Positions 11,261 through 24,005 of a stretch of DNA of 64,000 nt are shown here, in pieces (within the stretch, counting starts at the first letter, position 1; every line of letters starts with the position of its first letter). The stretch comes from Calendula officinalis (lineage: Eukaryota; Streptophyta; Magnoliopsida; Asterales; Asteraceae): assembly GCA_963853835.1 (NCBI GenBank), contig OY970830.1:48622401-48686400 (forward strand), read 5' to 3'. The translations under genes were made by a program, and so were the position numbers. The notes below the pieces were generated by a model. It saw nothing but the letters and a program-made list of their open reading frames with translations, was not told the DNA's origin and searched no databases.

Positions 11261-14200
11261 TTGGATACTCAAGAGTTCGGGCCGAAGAGGGATGTTCGGG
11301 CCGAAGTGGTGTTCGGGACGAAGTGGGATGTTCGGGCCGAAGTGGTGTTCGGGCCGAAGTTCGGTGTTCGGGCCGAGGATGATGTTCGGGCCGAGGTTGA
11401 AAGTTCGGGCCGAGGTCGGAGTTCGGGCCGAGGTTGAAGTTCGGGCCGAGGTTGAAGTTCGGGCCGAAAATGAAGTTCGGGCCGGGAACAGTGAAGAGTT
11501 CGGGCCGAACTTGTTCTTGGCAGTGACGAACGAACCAGCTATTTTGGTTACTCGTGGGCGTGAAACGGACACCCGAGCTGAAAGTTATGAATGTTTTAGT
11601 ATAGCACATTTTGTCACACAATCTTGGATATTGAAGAGTTCAGGCCGAAGAGGGATGTTCGGGGCGAAGTGGTGTTCGGGCCGAAGTGGGATGTTCGGGC
11701 CGAAGTGGTGTTCGTGCCGAAGTTCGGTGTTCGGGGCCGAGGATGATGTTCGTGCCGAGGTTGAAGTTCGGGCCGAGGTCGAAGTTCGAGCCGAGGTTGA
11801 AGTTCGGGCCGAAAATGAAGTTCGGGCCGGTAACAGTGAAGAGTTCGGGCCGAACTTGTTCTTGGCAGTGACGAACGAACCAGCTATTTTGGTTACTCGT
11901 GGGCGTGAAATGGACACCCGAGCTGAAAGTTATGAATGTTTTAGTATAGCACCTTTTGTCACACAATCTTGGGTATTGAAGAGTTCGGGCCGAAGAGGGA
12001 TGTTCGGGCCGAAGTGGTGTTCGGGCCGAAGTGGGAAGTGGTGTTCGGGCCGAAGTTCGGTGTTCGGGCCGAGGATGATGTTCGGGCCGAGGTTGAAGTT
12101 CGGGCCGAGGTCGGAGTTCGGGCCGAGGTTGAAGTTCGGGCCGAAAATGAAGTTCGGGCCGGGAACAGTGAAGAGTTCGGGCTGAACTTGTTCTTGGCAG
12201 TGACGAACGAACCAGCTATTTTGGTTACTCGTGGGCGTGAAACGGACACCCGAGCTGAAAGTTATGAATGTTTTAGTATAGCACCTTTTGTCACACAATC
12301 TTGGATATTGAAGAGTTCGGGCCGAAGAGGGATGTTCGGGCCGAAGTGGTGTTCGGGCCGAAGTGGGATGTTCGGGCCGAAGTGGTATTCGGGCCGAAAT
12401 GGTGTTCGGGCCGAAGTTCGGTGTTCGGGGATGATGTTCGGGCCGAGGTTGAAGTTCGGGCCGAGGTCGGAGTTCGGGCCGAGGTTGAAGTTCGGGCCGA
12501 GGTTGAAGTTCGGGCCGAAAATGAAGTTCGGGCCGGGAACAGTGAAGAGTTCGGGCCGAACTTGTTCTTGGCGATGACGAACGAACCAGCTATTTTGGTT
12601 ACTCGTTGGCGTGAAACGGACACCCGAGCTGAAAGTTATGAATGTTTTAGTATAGCACCTTTTGTCACACAATCTTTGATACTCAAGAGTTCGGGCCGAA
12701 GAGGGATGTTCGGGCCGAAGTGGTGTTCGGGACGAAGTGGGATGTTCGAGCCGAAGTGGTGTTCGGGCCGAAGTTCGGTGTTCGGGCCGAGGATGATGTT
12801 CGGGCCGAGGTTGAAGTTTGGGCCTAGGTCGGAGTTCGGGCCGAGGTTGAAGTTCGGGCCGAGGTTGAAGTTCGGGCCGAAAATGAAGTTCGGGCCGGGA
12901 ACAGTGAAGAGTTCGGGCCGAAGAGGGATGTTTGGGCCGAAGTGGTGTTCGGGACGAAGTGGGATGTTCGGGCCGAAGTGGTGTTCGGGCCGAAGTTCGG
13001 TGTTCGGGCCGAGGATGATGTTCGGGCCGAGGTTGAAAGTTCGGGCCGAGGTCGGAGTTCGGGCCGAGGTTGAAGTTCGGGCCGAGGTTGAAGTTCGGGC
13101 CGAAAATGAAGTTCGGGCCGGGAACAGTGAAGAGTTCGGGCCGAACTTGTTCTTGGCGATGACGAACGAACCAGCTATTTTGCTTACTCGTTGGCGTGAA
13201 ACGGACACCCGAGCTGAAAGTTATGAATGTTTTAGTATAGCACCTTTTGTCACACAATCTTTGATACTCAAGAGTTCGGGCCGAAGAGGGATGTTCGGGC
13301 CGAAGTGGTGTTCGGGACGAAGTGGGATGTTCGGGCCGAAGTGGTGTTCGGGCCGAAGTTCGGTGTTCGGGCCGAGGATGATGTTCGGGCCGAGGTTGAA
13401 GTTTGGGCCTAGGTCGGAGTTCGGGCCGAGGTTGAAGTTCGGGCCGAGGTTGAAGTTCGGGCCGAAAATGAAGTTCGGGCCGGGAACAGTGAAGAGTTCG
13501 GGCCGAACTTGTTCTTGGCAGTGACGAACGAACCAGCTATTTTGGTTACTCGTGGGCGTGAAACGGACACCCGAGCTGAAACTTATGAATGTTTTAGTAT
13601 ATCACATTTTGTCACACAATCTTGGATATTGAAGAGTTCAGGCCGAAGAGGGATGTTCGGGCCGAAGTGGTGTTCGGGCCGAAGTGGGATGTTCGGGCCG
13701 AAGTGGTGTTCGTGCCGAAGTTCGGTGTTCGGGGCCGAGGATGATGTTCGGGCCGAGGTTGAAGTTCGGGCCGAAAATGAAGTTCGGGCCGGTAACAGTG
13801 AAGAGTTCGGGCCGAACTTGTTCTTGGCAGTGACGAACGAACCAGCTATTTTGGTTACTCGTGGGCGTGAAACGGACACCCGAGCTGAAAGTTATGAATG
13901 TTTTAGTATAGCCTCTTTTGTCACACAATCTTGGATATTGAAGAGTTCGGGCCGAAGAGGGATGTTCGGGCCGAAGTGGTGTTCCGCCCGAAGTGGGATG
14001 TTCGGGCCGAAGTGGTGTTCAGGCCGAAGTGGTGTTCGGGCCGAAGTTCGGTGTTCGGCCCGAGGATGATGTTCGGGTCGAGGTTGAAGTTCGTGCCGAG
14101 GTCGGAGTTCGGGCCGAGGTTGAAGTTCGGTCCGAGGTTGATGTTCGGGCCGGGAACAGTGAAGAGTTCGGGCCGAACTTGTTCTTGGCAGTGACGAACG

Positions 14201-14291
14201 AACCAGCTATTTTGGTTACTCGTGGGCGTGAGACGGACACCCGAGCTGAAAGTTATGAATGTTTTAGTATAGCACATTTTGTCACACAATC
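11261..14291. repeat. 2,446-bp HOR, copy 3, expanded by a 585-bp fused unit
   Basis: Boundaries are at 11261, 11624, 11969, 12301, 12675, 13260, 13622 and 13931. The length is 3,031 bp, that is 2,446 plus 585. The extra DNA comes from the fused unit at 12675-13259 and a second T-type monomer at 13260. Without it the type order is identical to copies 1 and 2. Confidence 0.88.
12675..13259. repeat. Fused double monomer (585 bp) lacking its internal spacer
   Basis: A T-type minisatellite ends GGGAACAGTGAAGAG and passes through one GAAGAGTTCGGGCCGAA (12906-12922) directly into GAGGGATGTTTGGGCC. That string typifies the first minisatellite of the 1509 and 6369 monomers. The second half also has TTGAAAGTTCGGG, another marker of that type. 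The fused unit ends in the CGTTGGCG spacer, which elsewhere follows D-type monomers. Confidence 0.87.
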
Positions 14292-15704
14292 TTGGATACT
14301 CAAGAGTTCAGGCCGAAGAGGGATGTTCGGGCCGAAGTGGTGTTCGGGCCGAAGTGGGATGTTCGGGCCGAAGTGGTGTTCGTGCCGAAGTTCGGTGTTC
14401 GGGGCCGAGGATGATGTTCGAGCCGAGGTTTAAGTTCGGGCCGAGGTCGGAGTTCGAGCCGAGGTTGAAGTTCGGGCCGAGGTTGAAGTTCGGGTCGAAA
14501 ATGAAGTTCGGGCCGGTAACAGTGAAGAGTTCGGGCCGAACTTGTTCTTGGCAGTGACGAACGAACCAGCTATTTTGGTTACTCGTGGGCGTGAAACGGA
14601 CACCCGAGCTGAAAGTTATGAATGTTTTAGTATAGCACATTTTGTCACACAATCTTGGATATTGAAGAGTTCGGGCCGAAGAGGGATGTTCGGGCCGAAG
14701 TGGTGTTCGGGCCGAAGTGGGATGTTCGGGCCGAAGTGGTGTTCGTGCCGAAGTTCGGTGTTCGGGGCCGAGGATGATGTTCGGGCCGAGGTTTAAGTTC
14801 GGGCCGAGGTCGGAGTTCGAGCCGAGGTTGAAGTTCGGGCCGAGGTTGAAGTTCGGGTCGAAAATGAAGTTCGGGCCGGGAACAGTGAAGAGTTCGGGAC
14901 GAACTTGTTCTTGGCAGTGACGAACGAACCAACTATTTTGGTTACTCGTGGGCGTGAAACGGACACCCGAGCTGAAAGTTATGAATGTTTTAGTATAGCA
15001 CCTTTTGTCACATAATCTTGGATATTGAAGAGTTCGGGCCGAAGAGGGATGTTCGGGCCGAAGTGGTGTTCCGCCCGAAGTGGGATGTTCGGGCCGAAGT
15101 GGTGTTCGGGCCGAAGTTCGGTGTTCGGGCCGAGGATGATGTTCGGGCCGACGTTGAAGTTCGGGCCGAGGTTGAAGTTCGGGCCGAAAATGAAGTTCGG
15201 GCCGGGAACAGTGAAGAGCTCGGGCCGAACTTGTTCTTGGCAGTGACGAACGAACCAGCTATTTTGGTTACTCGTGGGCGTGAAACGGACACCCGAGCTG
15301 AAAGTTATGAATGTTTTAGTATAGCACCTTTTGTCACATAATCTTGGATATTGAAGAGTTCGGGCCGAAGAGGGATGTTCGGGCCGAAGTGGTGTTCCGC
15401 CCGAAGTGGGATGTTCGGGCCGAAGTGGTGTTCGGGCCGAAGTGGTGTTCGGGCCGAAGTTCGGTGTTCGTCCCGAGGATGATGTTCGTGTCGAGGTTGA
15501 AGTTCGTGCCGAGGTCGGAGTTCGGGCCGAGGTTGAAGTTCGGGCCGAGGTTGAAGTTCGGGCCGGGAACAGTGAAGAGTTCGGGCCGAACTTGTTCTTG
15601 GCAGTGACGAACGAACCAGCTATTTTGGTTACTCGTGGGCGTGAAACGGACACCCGAGCTGAAAGTTATGAATGTTTTAGTATAGCACCTTTTGTCACAC
15701 AATC
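14292..15704. repeat. Transitional monomers between HOR domains
   Basis: Four monomers start at 14292 (363 bp), 14655 (363), 15018 (326) and 15344 (361). The first two are CA-like and share GAGGTTTAAGTTCGGG, while their spacer ends differ (GATACTCAAG against GATATTGAAG). The spacers just before 15018 and 15344 carry CATAATC in place of CACAATC. The P-type monomer at 15344 has GTCCCGAGG instead of GGCCCGAGG. Confidence 0.82.
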
Positions 15705-17519
15705 TTTGATACTCAAGAGTTCGGGCCGAAGAGGGATGTTCGGGCCGAAGTGGTGTTCGTGACGAAGTGGGATGTTCGGGCCGAAGTGGTGTTCGGGCCG
15801 AAGTTCGGTGTTCGGGCCGAGGATGATGTTCGGGCCGAGGTTGAAGTTCGGGCCGAGGTCGGAGTTCGGGCCGAGGTTGAAGTTCGGGCCGAGGTTGAAG
15901 TTCGGGCCGAAAATGAAGTTCGGGCCGGGAACAGTGAAGAGTTCGGGCCAAACTTGTTCTTGGCAGTGACGAACGAACCAGCTATTTTGGTTACTCGTGG
16001 GCGTGAAACGGACACCCGAGCTGAAAGTTATGAATGTTTTAGTATAGCTCATTTTGTCACACAATCTTGGATATTGAAGAGTTCAGGCCGAAGAGGGATG
16101 TTCGGGCCGAAGTGGTGTTCGGGCCGAAGTGGGATGTTCGGGCCGAAGTGTTGTTCGTGCCGAAGTTCGGTGTTCGGGGTCGAGGATGATGTTCGGGCCG
16201 AGGTTGAAGTTCGGGCCGAGGTCGGAGTTCGAGCCGAGGTTGAAGTTCGGGCCGAGGTTGAAGTTCGGGCCGAAAATGAAGTTAGGGCCGGTAACAGTGA
16301 AGAGTTCGGGCCGAACTTGTTCTTGGCAGTGACGAACGAACCAGCTATTTTGGTTACTGGTGGGCGTGAAACGGACACCCGAGCTGAAAGTTATGAATGT
16401 TTTAGTATAGCACCTTTTGTCACACAATCTTGGATATTGAAGAGTTCGGGCCGAAGAGGGATGTTCGGGCCGAAGTGGTGTTCGGGCCGAAGTGGGAAGT
16501 GGTGTTCGGGCCGAAGTTCGGTGTTCGGGCCGAGGATGATGTTCGGGCCGAGGTCGGAGTTCGGGCCGAGGTCGGAGTTCGGGCCGAGGTTGAAGTTCGG
16601 GCCGAGGTTGAAGTTCGGGCCTAAAATGAAGTTCGGGCCGGGAACAGTGAAGAGTTCGGGCCGAACTTGTTCTTGGCAGTGACGAACGAACCAGCTATTT
16701 TGGTTACTCGTGGGCGTGAAACGGACATCCGAGCTGAAAGTTATGAATGTTTTAGTATAGCACCTTTTGTCACACAATCTTGGATATTGAAGAGTTCGGG
16801 CCGAAGAGGGATGTTCGGGCCGAAGTGGTGTTCGGCCCGAAGTGGGATGTTCGGGCCGAAGTGGTGTTCGGGCCGAAGTGGTGTTCGGGCCGATGTTCGG
16901 TGTTCGGCCCGAGGATGATGTTCGGGTCGAGGTTGAAGTTCTTGCCGAGGTCGGAGTTCGGGTCGAGGTTGAAGTTCGGGCCGAGGTTGAAGTTCGGGCC
17001 GGGAACAGTGAAGAGTTCGGGCCGAACTTGTTCTTGGCAGTGACGAACGAACCAGCTATTTTGGTTACTCGTGGGCGTGAAACGGACACCCGAGCTGAAA
17101 GTTATGAATGTTTTAGTATAGCACCTTTTGTCACACAATCTTGGATATTGAAGAGTTCGGGCCGAAGAGGGATGTTCGGGGCGAAGTGGTGTTCGGGCCG
17201 AAGTGGGATGTTCGGGCCGAAGTGGTGTTCGGGTCGAAGTGGTGTTCGGGCCGAAGTTCGGTGTTCGGGCCGAGGATGATGTTCGGGCCGAGGTTGAAGT
17301 TCGGGCCGAGGTCGGAGTTCGGGCCAAGGTTGAAGTTCGGGCCGAGGTTGAAGTTCGGGCCGAAAATGAAGTTCGGGCCGGGAACAGTGAAGAGTTCGGG
17401 CCGAACTTGTTCTTCGCAATGACGAACGGACCATCTATTTTGGTTACTCGTGGGCGTGAAACGGACACCCGAGCTGAAAGTTATGAATGTTTTAGTATAG
17501 CACCTTTTGTCACACAATC
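15705..17519. repeat. 5-monomer HOR (1,815 bp), copy 1
   Basis: Boundaries are at 15705, 16067, 16430, 16780 and 17141 (362, 363, 350, 361, 379 bp), type order T-CA-S-P-W. The order repeats in the next block and again, extended by I and A monomers, inside the 2,912-bp HOR at 30,295-36,118. This looks like an older relative of that HOR. Confidence 0.85.
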
Positions 17520-19298
17520 TTGGATACTCAAGAGTTCGGGCCGAAGAGGGATGTTCGGGCCGAAGTGGTGTTCGGGCCGAAGTGGTGTTCGGGCCGAAGT
17601 GGGATGTTCGGGCCGAAGTTCGGTGTTCGGGCCGAGGATGATGTTCGGGCCGAGGTTGAAGTTCGGGCCGAGGTCGGAGTTCGGGCCGATGTTGAAGTTC
17701 GGGCCGAGGTTGAAGTTCGGGCCGAAAATGAAGTTCGGGCCGGGAACAGTGAAGAGTTCGGGCCAAACTTGTTCTTGGCAGTGACGAACGAACCAGCTAT
17801 TTTGGTTACTCGTGGGCGTGAAACGGACACCCGAGCTGAAAGTTATGAATGTTTTAGTATAACACCTTTTGTCACACAATATTGGATATTGAAGAGTTCG
17901 GGCCGAAGAGGGATGTTCGGGCCGAAGTGGTGTTCGGGCCGAAGTGGGATGTTCGGGCCGAAGTGGTGTTCGTGCCGAAGTTCGGTGTTCGGGGTCGAGG
18001 ATGATGTTCGGGACGAGGTTGAAGTTCGGGCCGAGGTCGGAGTTCGAGCCGAGGTTGAAGTTCGGGCCGAGGTGGAAGTTCGGGTCGAAAATGAAGTTCG
18101 GGCCGGTAACAGTGAAAAGTTCGGGCCGAACTTGTTCTTGGCAGTGACGAACGAACCAGCTATTTTGGTTACTCGTGGGCGTGAAACGGACACCCGAGCT
18201 GAAAGTTATGAATGTTTTAGTATAGCACCTTTTGTCACACAATCTTGGATATTGAAGAGTTCGGGCCGAAGAGGGATGTTCGGGCCGAAGTGGTGTTCGG
18301 GCCGAAGTGGGAAGTGGTGTTCGGGCCGAGGATGATGTTCGGGCCGAGGTTGAAGTTCGGGCCGAGGTCGGAGTTCGGGCCGAGGTTGAAGTTCGGGCCG
18401 AGGTTGAAGTTCGGGCCGAAAATGAAGTTCGGGCCGGGAACAGTGAAGAGTTCGGGCCGAACTTGTTCTTGGCAGTGACGAACGAACCAGCTATTTTGGT
18501 TACTCGTGGGCGTGAAACGGACATCCGAGCTGAAAGTTATGAATGTTTTAGTATAGCACCTTTTGTCACACAATCTTGGATATTGAAGAGTTCGGGCCGA
18601 AGAGGGATGTTCGGGCCGAAGTGGTGTTCGGCCCGAAGTGGGATGTTCGGGCCGAAGTGGTGTTCGGGCCGAAGTTCGGTGTTCGGCCCGAGGATGATGT
18701 TCGGGTGGAGGTTGAAGTTCTTGCCGAGGTCGGAGTTCGGGTCGAGGTTGAAGTTCGGGCCGAGGTTGAAGTTCGGGCCGGGAACAGTGAAGAGTTCGGG
18801 CCGAACTTGTTCTTGGCAGTGACGAACGAACCAGCTATTTTGGTTACTCGTGGGCGTGAAACGGACACCCGAGCTGAAAGTTATGAATGTTTTAGTATAG
18901 CACCTTTTGTCACACAATCTTGGATATTGAAGAGTTCGGGCCGAAGAGGGATGTTCGGGGCGAAGTGGTGTTCGGGCCGAAGTGGGATGTTCGGGCCGAA
19001 GTGGTGTTCGGGTCGAAGTGGTGTTCGGGCCGAAGTTCGGTGTTCGGGCCGAGGATGATGTTCGGGCCGAGGTTGAAGTTCGGGCCGAGGTCGGAGTTCG
19101 GGCCGAGGTTGAAGTTCGGGCCGAGGTTGAAGTTCGGGCCGAAAATGAAGTTCGGGCCGGGAACAGTGAAGAGTTCGGGCCGAACTTGTTCTTGGCAATG
19201 ACGAACGAACCAGCTATTTTGGTTACTCGTGGGCGTGAAACGGACACCCGAGCTGAAAGTTATGAATGTTTTAGGATAACACCTTTTGTCACACAATA
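17520..19298. repeat. 5-monomer HOR (1,779 bp), copy 2
   Basis: Boundaries are at 17520, 17882, 18245, 18576 and 18920 (362, 363, 331, 344, 379 bp). Type order matches 15705-17519. The second monomer pairs an A-type spacer end (CAATATTGG) with CA-type minisatellite markers (GGGGTCGAGG, TTCGAGCC, GGCCGGTAAC), so it is a recombinant. The third lacks a GAAGTTCGGTG unit and the fourth lacks one 17-bp unit. Confidence 0.83.
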
Positions 19299-21536
19299 TT
19301 GGATATTGAAGAGTTCGGGCCGAAGAGGGATGTTCGGGCCGAAGTGGTGTTCGGGCCGAAGTGGGATGTTCGGGCCGAAGTGGTGTTCGGGCCGAAGTGG
19401 TGTTCGGGCGAAGTTCGGTGTTCGGGCCGAAGTGGTGTTCGGGCGAAGTTCGGTGTTCGGGCCGAGGATGATGTTCGGGCCGAGGTTAAGGTTCGGGCCG
19501 AGGTCGGATTTCGGGCCGAGGTTGCAGTTCGGGCCGAGGTTGAAGTTCCGGCCGACAATGAAGTTCGGGCCGAAAATGAAGTTCGGGACGGGAACAGTGA
19601 AGAGTTCGGGGCGAACTTGTTCTTGGCAGTGACAAACGATCTAGCTATTTTTGTTACTCGTGGGCGTGAAACGGACACCCGAGCTGAAAGTTATGAATGT
19701 TTTAGTATTGTACCTTTTGTCACACAATCTTGGATATTGAAGAGTTCGGGCCGAAGAGGGATGTTCGGGCCGAAGTGGTGTTCGGGCCGAAGTGGTGTTC
19801 GGGCCGAAGTGGTATTCGGGCCGAAATGGTGTTCGGGCCGAAGTTCGGTGTTCGGGGATGATGTTCGGGCCGAGGTTGAAGTTCGGGCCGAGGTCGGAGT
19901 TCGGGCCGAGGTTGAACTTCGGGCCGAGGTTGAAGTTCGGGCCGAAAATGAAGTTCGCGCCGGGAACAGTGAAGAGTTCGGGCCGAACTTGTTCTTGGCA
20001 GTGACGAACGAACCAGCTATTTTGGTTACTCGTTGGCGTGAAACGGACACCCGAGCTGAAAGTTATGAATGTTTTAGTATAGCACCTTTTGTCACACAAT
20101 CTTTGATACTCAAGAGTTCGGGCCGAAGAGGGATGTTCGGGCCGAAGTGGTGTTCGGGACAAAGTGGGATGTTCGGGCCGAAGTGGTGTTCGGGCCGAAG
20201 TGGTGTTCGGGCCGAAGTTCGGTGTTCGGGCCGAGGATGATGTTCGGGCCGAGGTTGAAGTTCGGGCCGAGGTCGGAGTGCGGGCCGAGGTCGGAGTTCG
20301 GGCCGAGGTTGAAGTTCGGGCCGAGGTTGAAGTTCGGGCCGAAAATGAAGTTCGGGCCGGGAACAGTGAAGAGTTCGGGCCGAACTTGTTCTTGGCAGTG
20401 ACGAACGAACCAGCTATTTTGGTTACTCGTGGGCGTGAAACGGACACCCGAGCTGAAAGTTATGAATGTTTTAGTATTGCACATTTTGTCACACAATCTT
20501 GGATATTGAATAGTTCAGGCCGAAGAGGGATGTTCGGGCCGAAGTGGTGTTCGGGCCGAAGTGGGATGTTCGGGCCGAAGTGGTGTTCGGGCCGAAGTTC
20601 GGTGTTTGGGGCTGAGGATGATGTTCGGGCCGAGGTTGAAGTTCGGGCCGAGGTCGGAGTTCGAGCCGAGGTTGAAGTTCGGGCCGAGGTTGAAGTTCGG
20701 GCCGAAAATGAAGTTCGGGCCGGTAAAAGTGAAGAGTTCGGTCCGAACTTGTTCTTGGCAGTGACGAACGAACCAGCTATTTTGGTTACTCGTGGGCGTG
20801 AAACGGACACCCGAGCTGAAAGTTATGAATGTTTTAGTATAACACCTTTTGTCACACAATCTTGGATATTGAAGAGTTCGGGCCGAAGAGGGATGTTCGG
20901 GCCGAAGTGGTGTTCGGGCCGAAGTCGGAAGTGGTGTTCGGGCCGAAGTTCGGTGTTCGGGCCGAGGATGATGTTCGGGCCGACGTTGAAGTTCGGGCCG
21001 AGGTCGGAGTTCGGGCCGAGGTTGAAGTTCGGGCCGGGAACAGTGAAGAGTTCGGGACGAACTTGTTCTTGGCAGTGACGAACGAACCAACTATTTTGGT
21101 TACTCGTGGGCGTGAAACGGACACCCGAGCTGAAAGTTATGAATGTTTTAGTATAGCACCTTTTGTCACACAATCTTGGATATTGAAGAGTTCGGGCCGA
21201 AGAGGGATGTTCGGGCCGAAGTCGTGTTCGGGCCGAAGTGGGATGTTCGGGCCGAAGTCGTGTTCTGGCCGAAGTGGGATGTTCGGGCCGAATTGGTGTT
21301 CGGGCCGAAGTTCGGTGTTCGGGCCGAGGATGATGTTCGGGCCGAGGTTGAAGTTCGGGCGGAGGTTGAAGTTCGGGCCGAAAATGAAGTTCGGGCCGGG
21401 AACAGTGAAGAGTTCGGGCCGAACTTGTTCTTGGCAGTGACGAACGAACCAACTATTTTGGTTACTCGTGGGCGTGAAACGGACACCCGAGCTGAATGTT
21501 ATGAATGTTTTATATAACACCTTTTGTCACACAATC
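19299..21536. repeat. Mosaic segment with a 431-bp monomer and a D-T-CA-S-R run
   Basis: Boundaries are at 19299, 19730, 20102, 20499, 20862 and 21176. The first monomer is the longest single one before 40 kb, because a 35-bp piece containing GGGCGAAGTTCGG is duplicated (around 19,406 and 19,441). The next five, D-T-CA-S-R, recur in the same order at 28,521-30,294 and, shortened, from 36,119. The spacer before 19730 has unusual changes (GACAAACGATCTAGC, GTATTGTACC). Confidence 0.83.
19399..19460. repeat. Local 35-bp tandem duplication inside a minisatellite
   Basis: GGGCGAAGTTCGGTG occurs at 19,406 and again at 19,441, each with a missing C relative to GGGCCGAAG. The duplicated piece spans a 16-bp defective unit plus its neighbours and makes this the 431-bp monomer. 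Related A monomers at 26236, 28142, 32830 and 35742 have one copy. Confidence 0.8.
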
Positions 21537-24005
21537 TTGGATATTGAAGAGTTCGGGCCGAAGAGGGATGTTCGGGCCGAAGTGGTGTTCGGGCCGAAGT
21601 GGGAAGTTGTGTTCGGGCTGAAGATGTGTTCGGGCCGAAGTTCGGTGTTCGGGCCGAGGATGATGTTCGGGCCGAGGTTGAAGTTCGGGCCGAGGTCGGA
21701 GTTCGAGCCGAGGTTAGAGTTCGGGCCGAGGTTGAAGTTCGGGCCGGGAACAGTGAAGAGTTCGGGCCGAACTTGTTCTTGGCAGTGACGAACGAACCAG
21801 CTATTTTGGTTACTCGTGGGCGTGAAACAGACACCCGAGCTGAAAGTTATGAATGTTTTAGTATAGCACCTTTTGTCACACAATCTTGGATATTGAAGAG
21901 TTCGGGCCGAAGAGGGATGTTCGGGCCGAAGTCGTGTTCAGGCCGAAGTGGGATGTTCGGTGTTCGGGCCGAGGATGATGTTCGGGCCGAGGTTGAAGTT
22001 CGGGCCGAGGTCGGAGTTCGGGCCGAGGTTGAAGTTCGGGCCGAGGTTGAAGTTCGGGCCGAGGTTGAAGTTCGGGCCGAAAATGAAGTTCGGGCCGGGA
22101 ACAGTGAAGAGTTCGGGCCGAACTTGTTCTTGGCAATGACGAACGAACCAGCTATTTTGGTTACTCGTGGGCGTGAAACGGACACCCGTGCTGAAAGTTA
22201 TGAATGTCTTAGTATAACACCTTTTGTCACACAATATTGGATATTGAAGAGTTCGGGCCGAAGAGGGATGTTCGGGCCGAAGTGGTGTTCGGGCCGAAGT
22301 GGGATGTTCGGGCCAAAGTGGTGTTCGGGCCGAAGTTCGGTGTTCGGGCCGAGGATGATGTTCGGGCCGAGGTTGAAGTTCGGGCCGAGGTCGGAGTTCG
22401 GGCCGAGGTTGCAGTTCGGGCCGAGGTTGAAGTTCCGGCCGACAATGAAGTTCGGGCCGGGAACAGTGAAGAGTTCGGGCCGAACTTGTTCTTGGCAGTG
22501 ACGAACGAACCAGCTATTTTGGTTACTCGTTGGCGTGAAACGGACACCCGAGCTGAAAGTTATGAATGTTATAGTATAGCACCTTTTGTCACACAATCTT
22601 TGATACTCAAGAGTTCGGGCCGAAGAGGGATGTTCGGGCCGAAGTGGTGTTCGGGACGAAGTGGGATGTTCGGGCCGAAGTGGTGTTCGGGCCGAAGTTC
22701 GGTGTTCGGGCCGAGGATGATGTTCGGGCCGAGGTTGAAGTTCGGGCCGAGGTCGGAGTTCGGGCCGAGGTTGAAGTTCGGGCTGAGGTTGAAGTTCGGG
22801 CCGAAAATGAAGTTCGGGCCGGGAACAGTGAAGAGTTCGGGCCGAACTTGTTCTTGGCAGTGACGAACGAACCAGCTATTTTGGTTACTCGTGGGCGTGA
22901 AACGGACACCCGAGCTGAAAGTTATGAATGTTTTAGTATAGCACCTTTTGTCACACAATCTTGGGTATTGAAGAGTTCGGGCCGAAGAGGGATGTTCGGG
23001 CCGAAGTGGTGTTCGGGCCGAAGTGGGAAGTGGTGTTCGGGCCGAAGTTCGGTGTTCGGGCCGAGGATGATGTTCGGGCCGATGTTGAAGTTCGGGCCGA
23101 GGTCGGAGTTCGGGCCGAGGTTGAAGTTCGGGCCGAGGTTGAAGTTCGGGCCGAAAATGAAGTTCGGGCCGGGAACAGTGAAGAGTTCGGGCCGAACTTG
23201 TTCTTGGCAGTGACGAACGAACCAGCTATTTTGGTTACTCGTGGGCGTGAAACGGACACCCGAGCTGAAAGTTATGAATGTTTTAGTATAGCACATTTTG
23301 TCACACAATCTTGGATATTGAAGAGTTCAGGCCGGAGAGGGATGTTCGGGGCGAAGTGGTGTTCGGGCCGAAGTGGGATGTTCGGGCCGAAGTAGTGTTC
23401 GTGCCGAAGTTCGGTGTTCGGGGCCGAGGATGATGTTCGGGCCGAGGTTGAAGTTCGGGCCGAGGTCGGAGTTCGAGCCGAGGTTGAAGTTCGGGCCGAA
23501 AATGAAGTTCGGGCCGGTAACAGTGAAGAGTTCGGGCCGAACTTGTTCTTGGCAGTGACGAACGAACCAGCTATTTTGGTTACTCGTGGGCGTGAAACGG
23601 ACACCCGAGCTGAAAGTTATGAATGTTTTAGTATAGCACCTTTTGTCACACAATCTTGGGTATTGAAGAGTTCGTGCCGAAGAGGGATGTTCGGGCCGAA
23701 GTGGTGTTCGGGCCGAAGTGGGAAGTGGTGTTCGGGCCGAAGTTCGGTGTTCGGGCCGAGGATGATGTTCGGGCCGAGGTTGAAGTTCGGGCCGAGGTCG
23801 GAGTTCGGGCCGAGGTTGAAGTTCGGGCCGAGGTTGAAGTTCGGGCCGAAAATGAAGTTCGGGCCGGGAACAGTGAAGAGTTCGGGCCGAACTTGTTCTT
23901 GGCAGTGACGAACGAACCAGCTATTTTGGTTACTCGTGTGCGTGAAACGGACACCCGAGCTGAAAGTTATGAATGTTTTAGTATAGCACCTTTTGTCACA
24001 CAATC
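21537..24005. repeat. Segment related to blocks A1/A2
   Basis: Boundaries are at 21537, 21886, 22237, 22599, 22961, 23311 and 23656 (types S, V, A, T, S, CA, S). The S-V-A-T run matches 5256-6731, including GAGGTTAGAG in the S monomer and GTTGCAG with TTCCGGCCGACAATG in the A monomer. The spacer before 21537 reads TTTTATATAACACC (two bases, AG, missing from TTTTAGTATAACACC). Confidence 0.83.
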
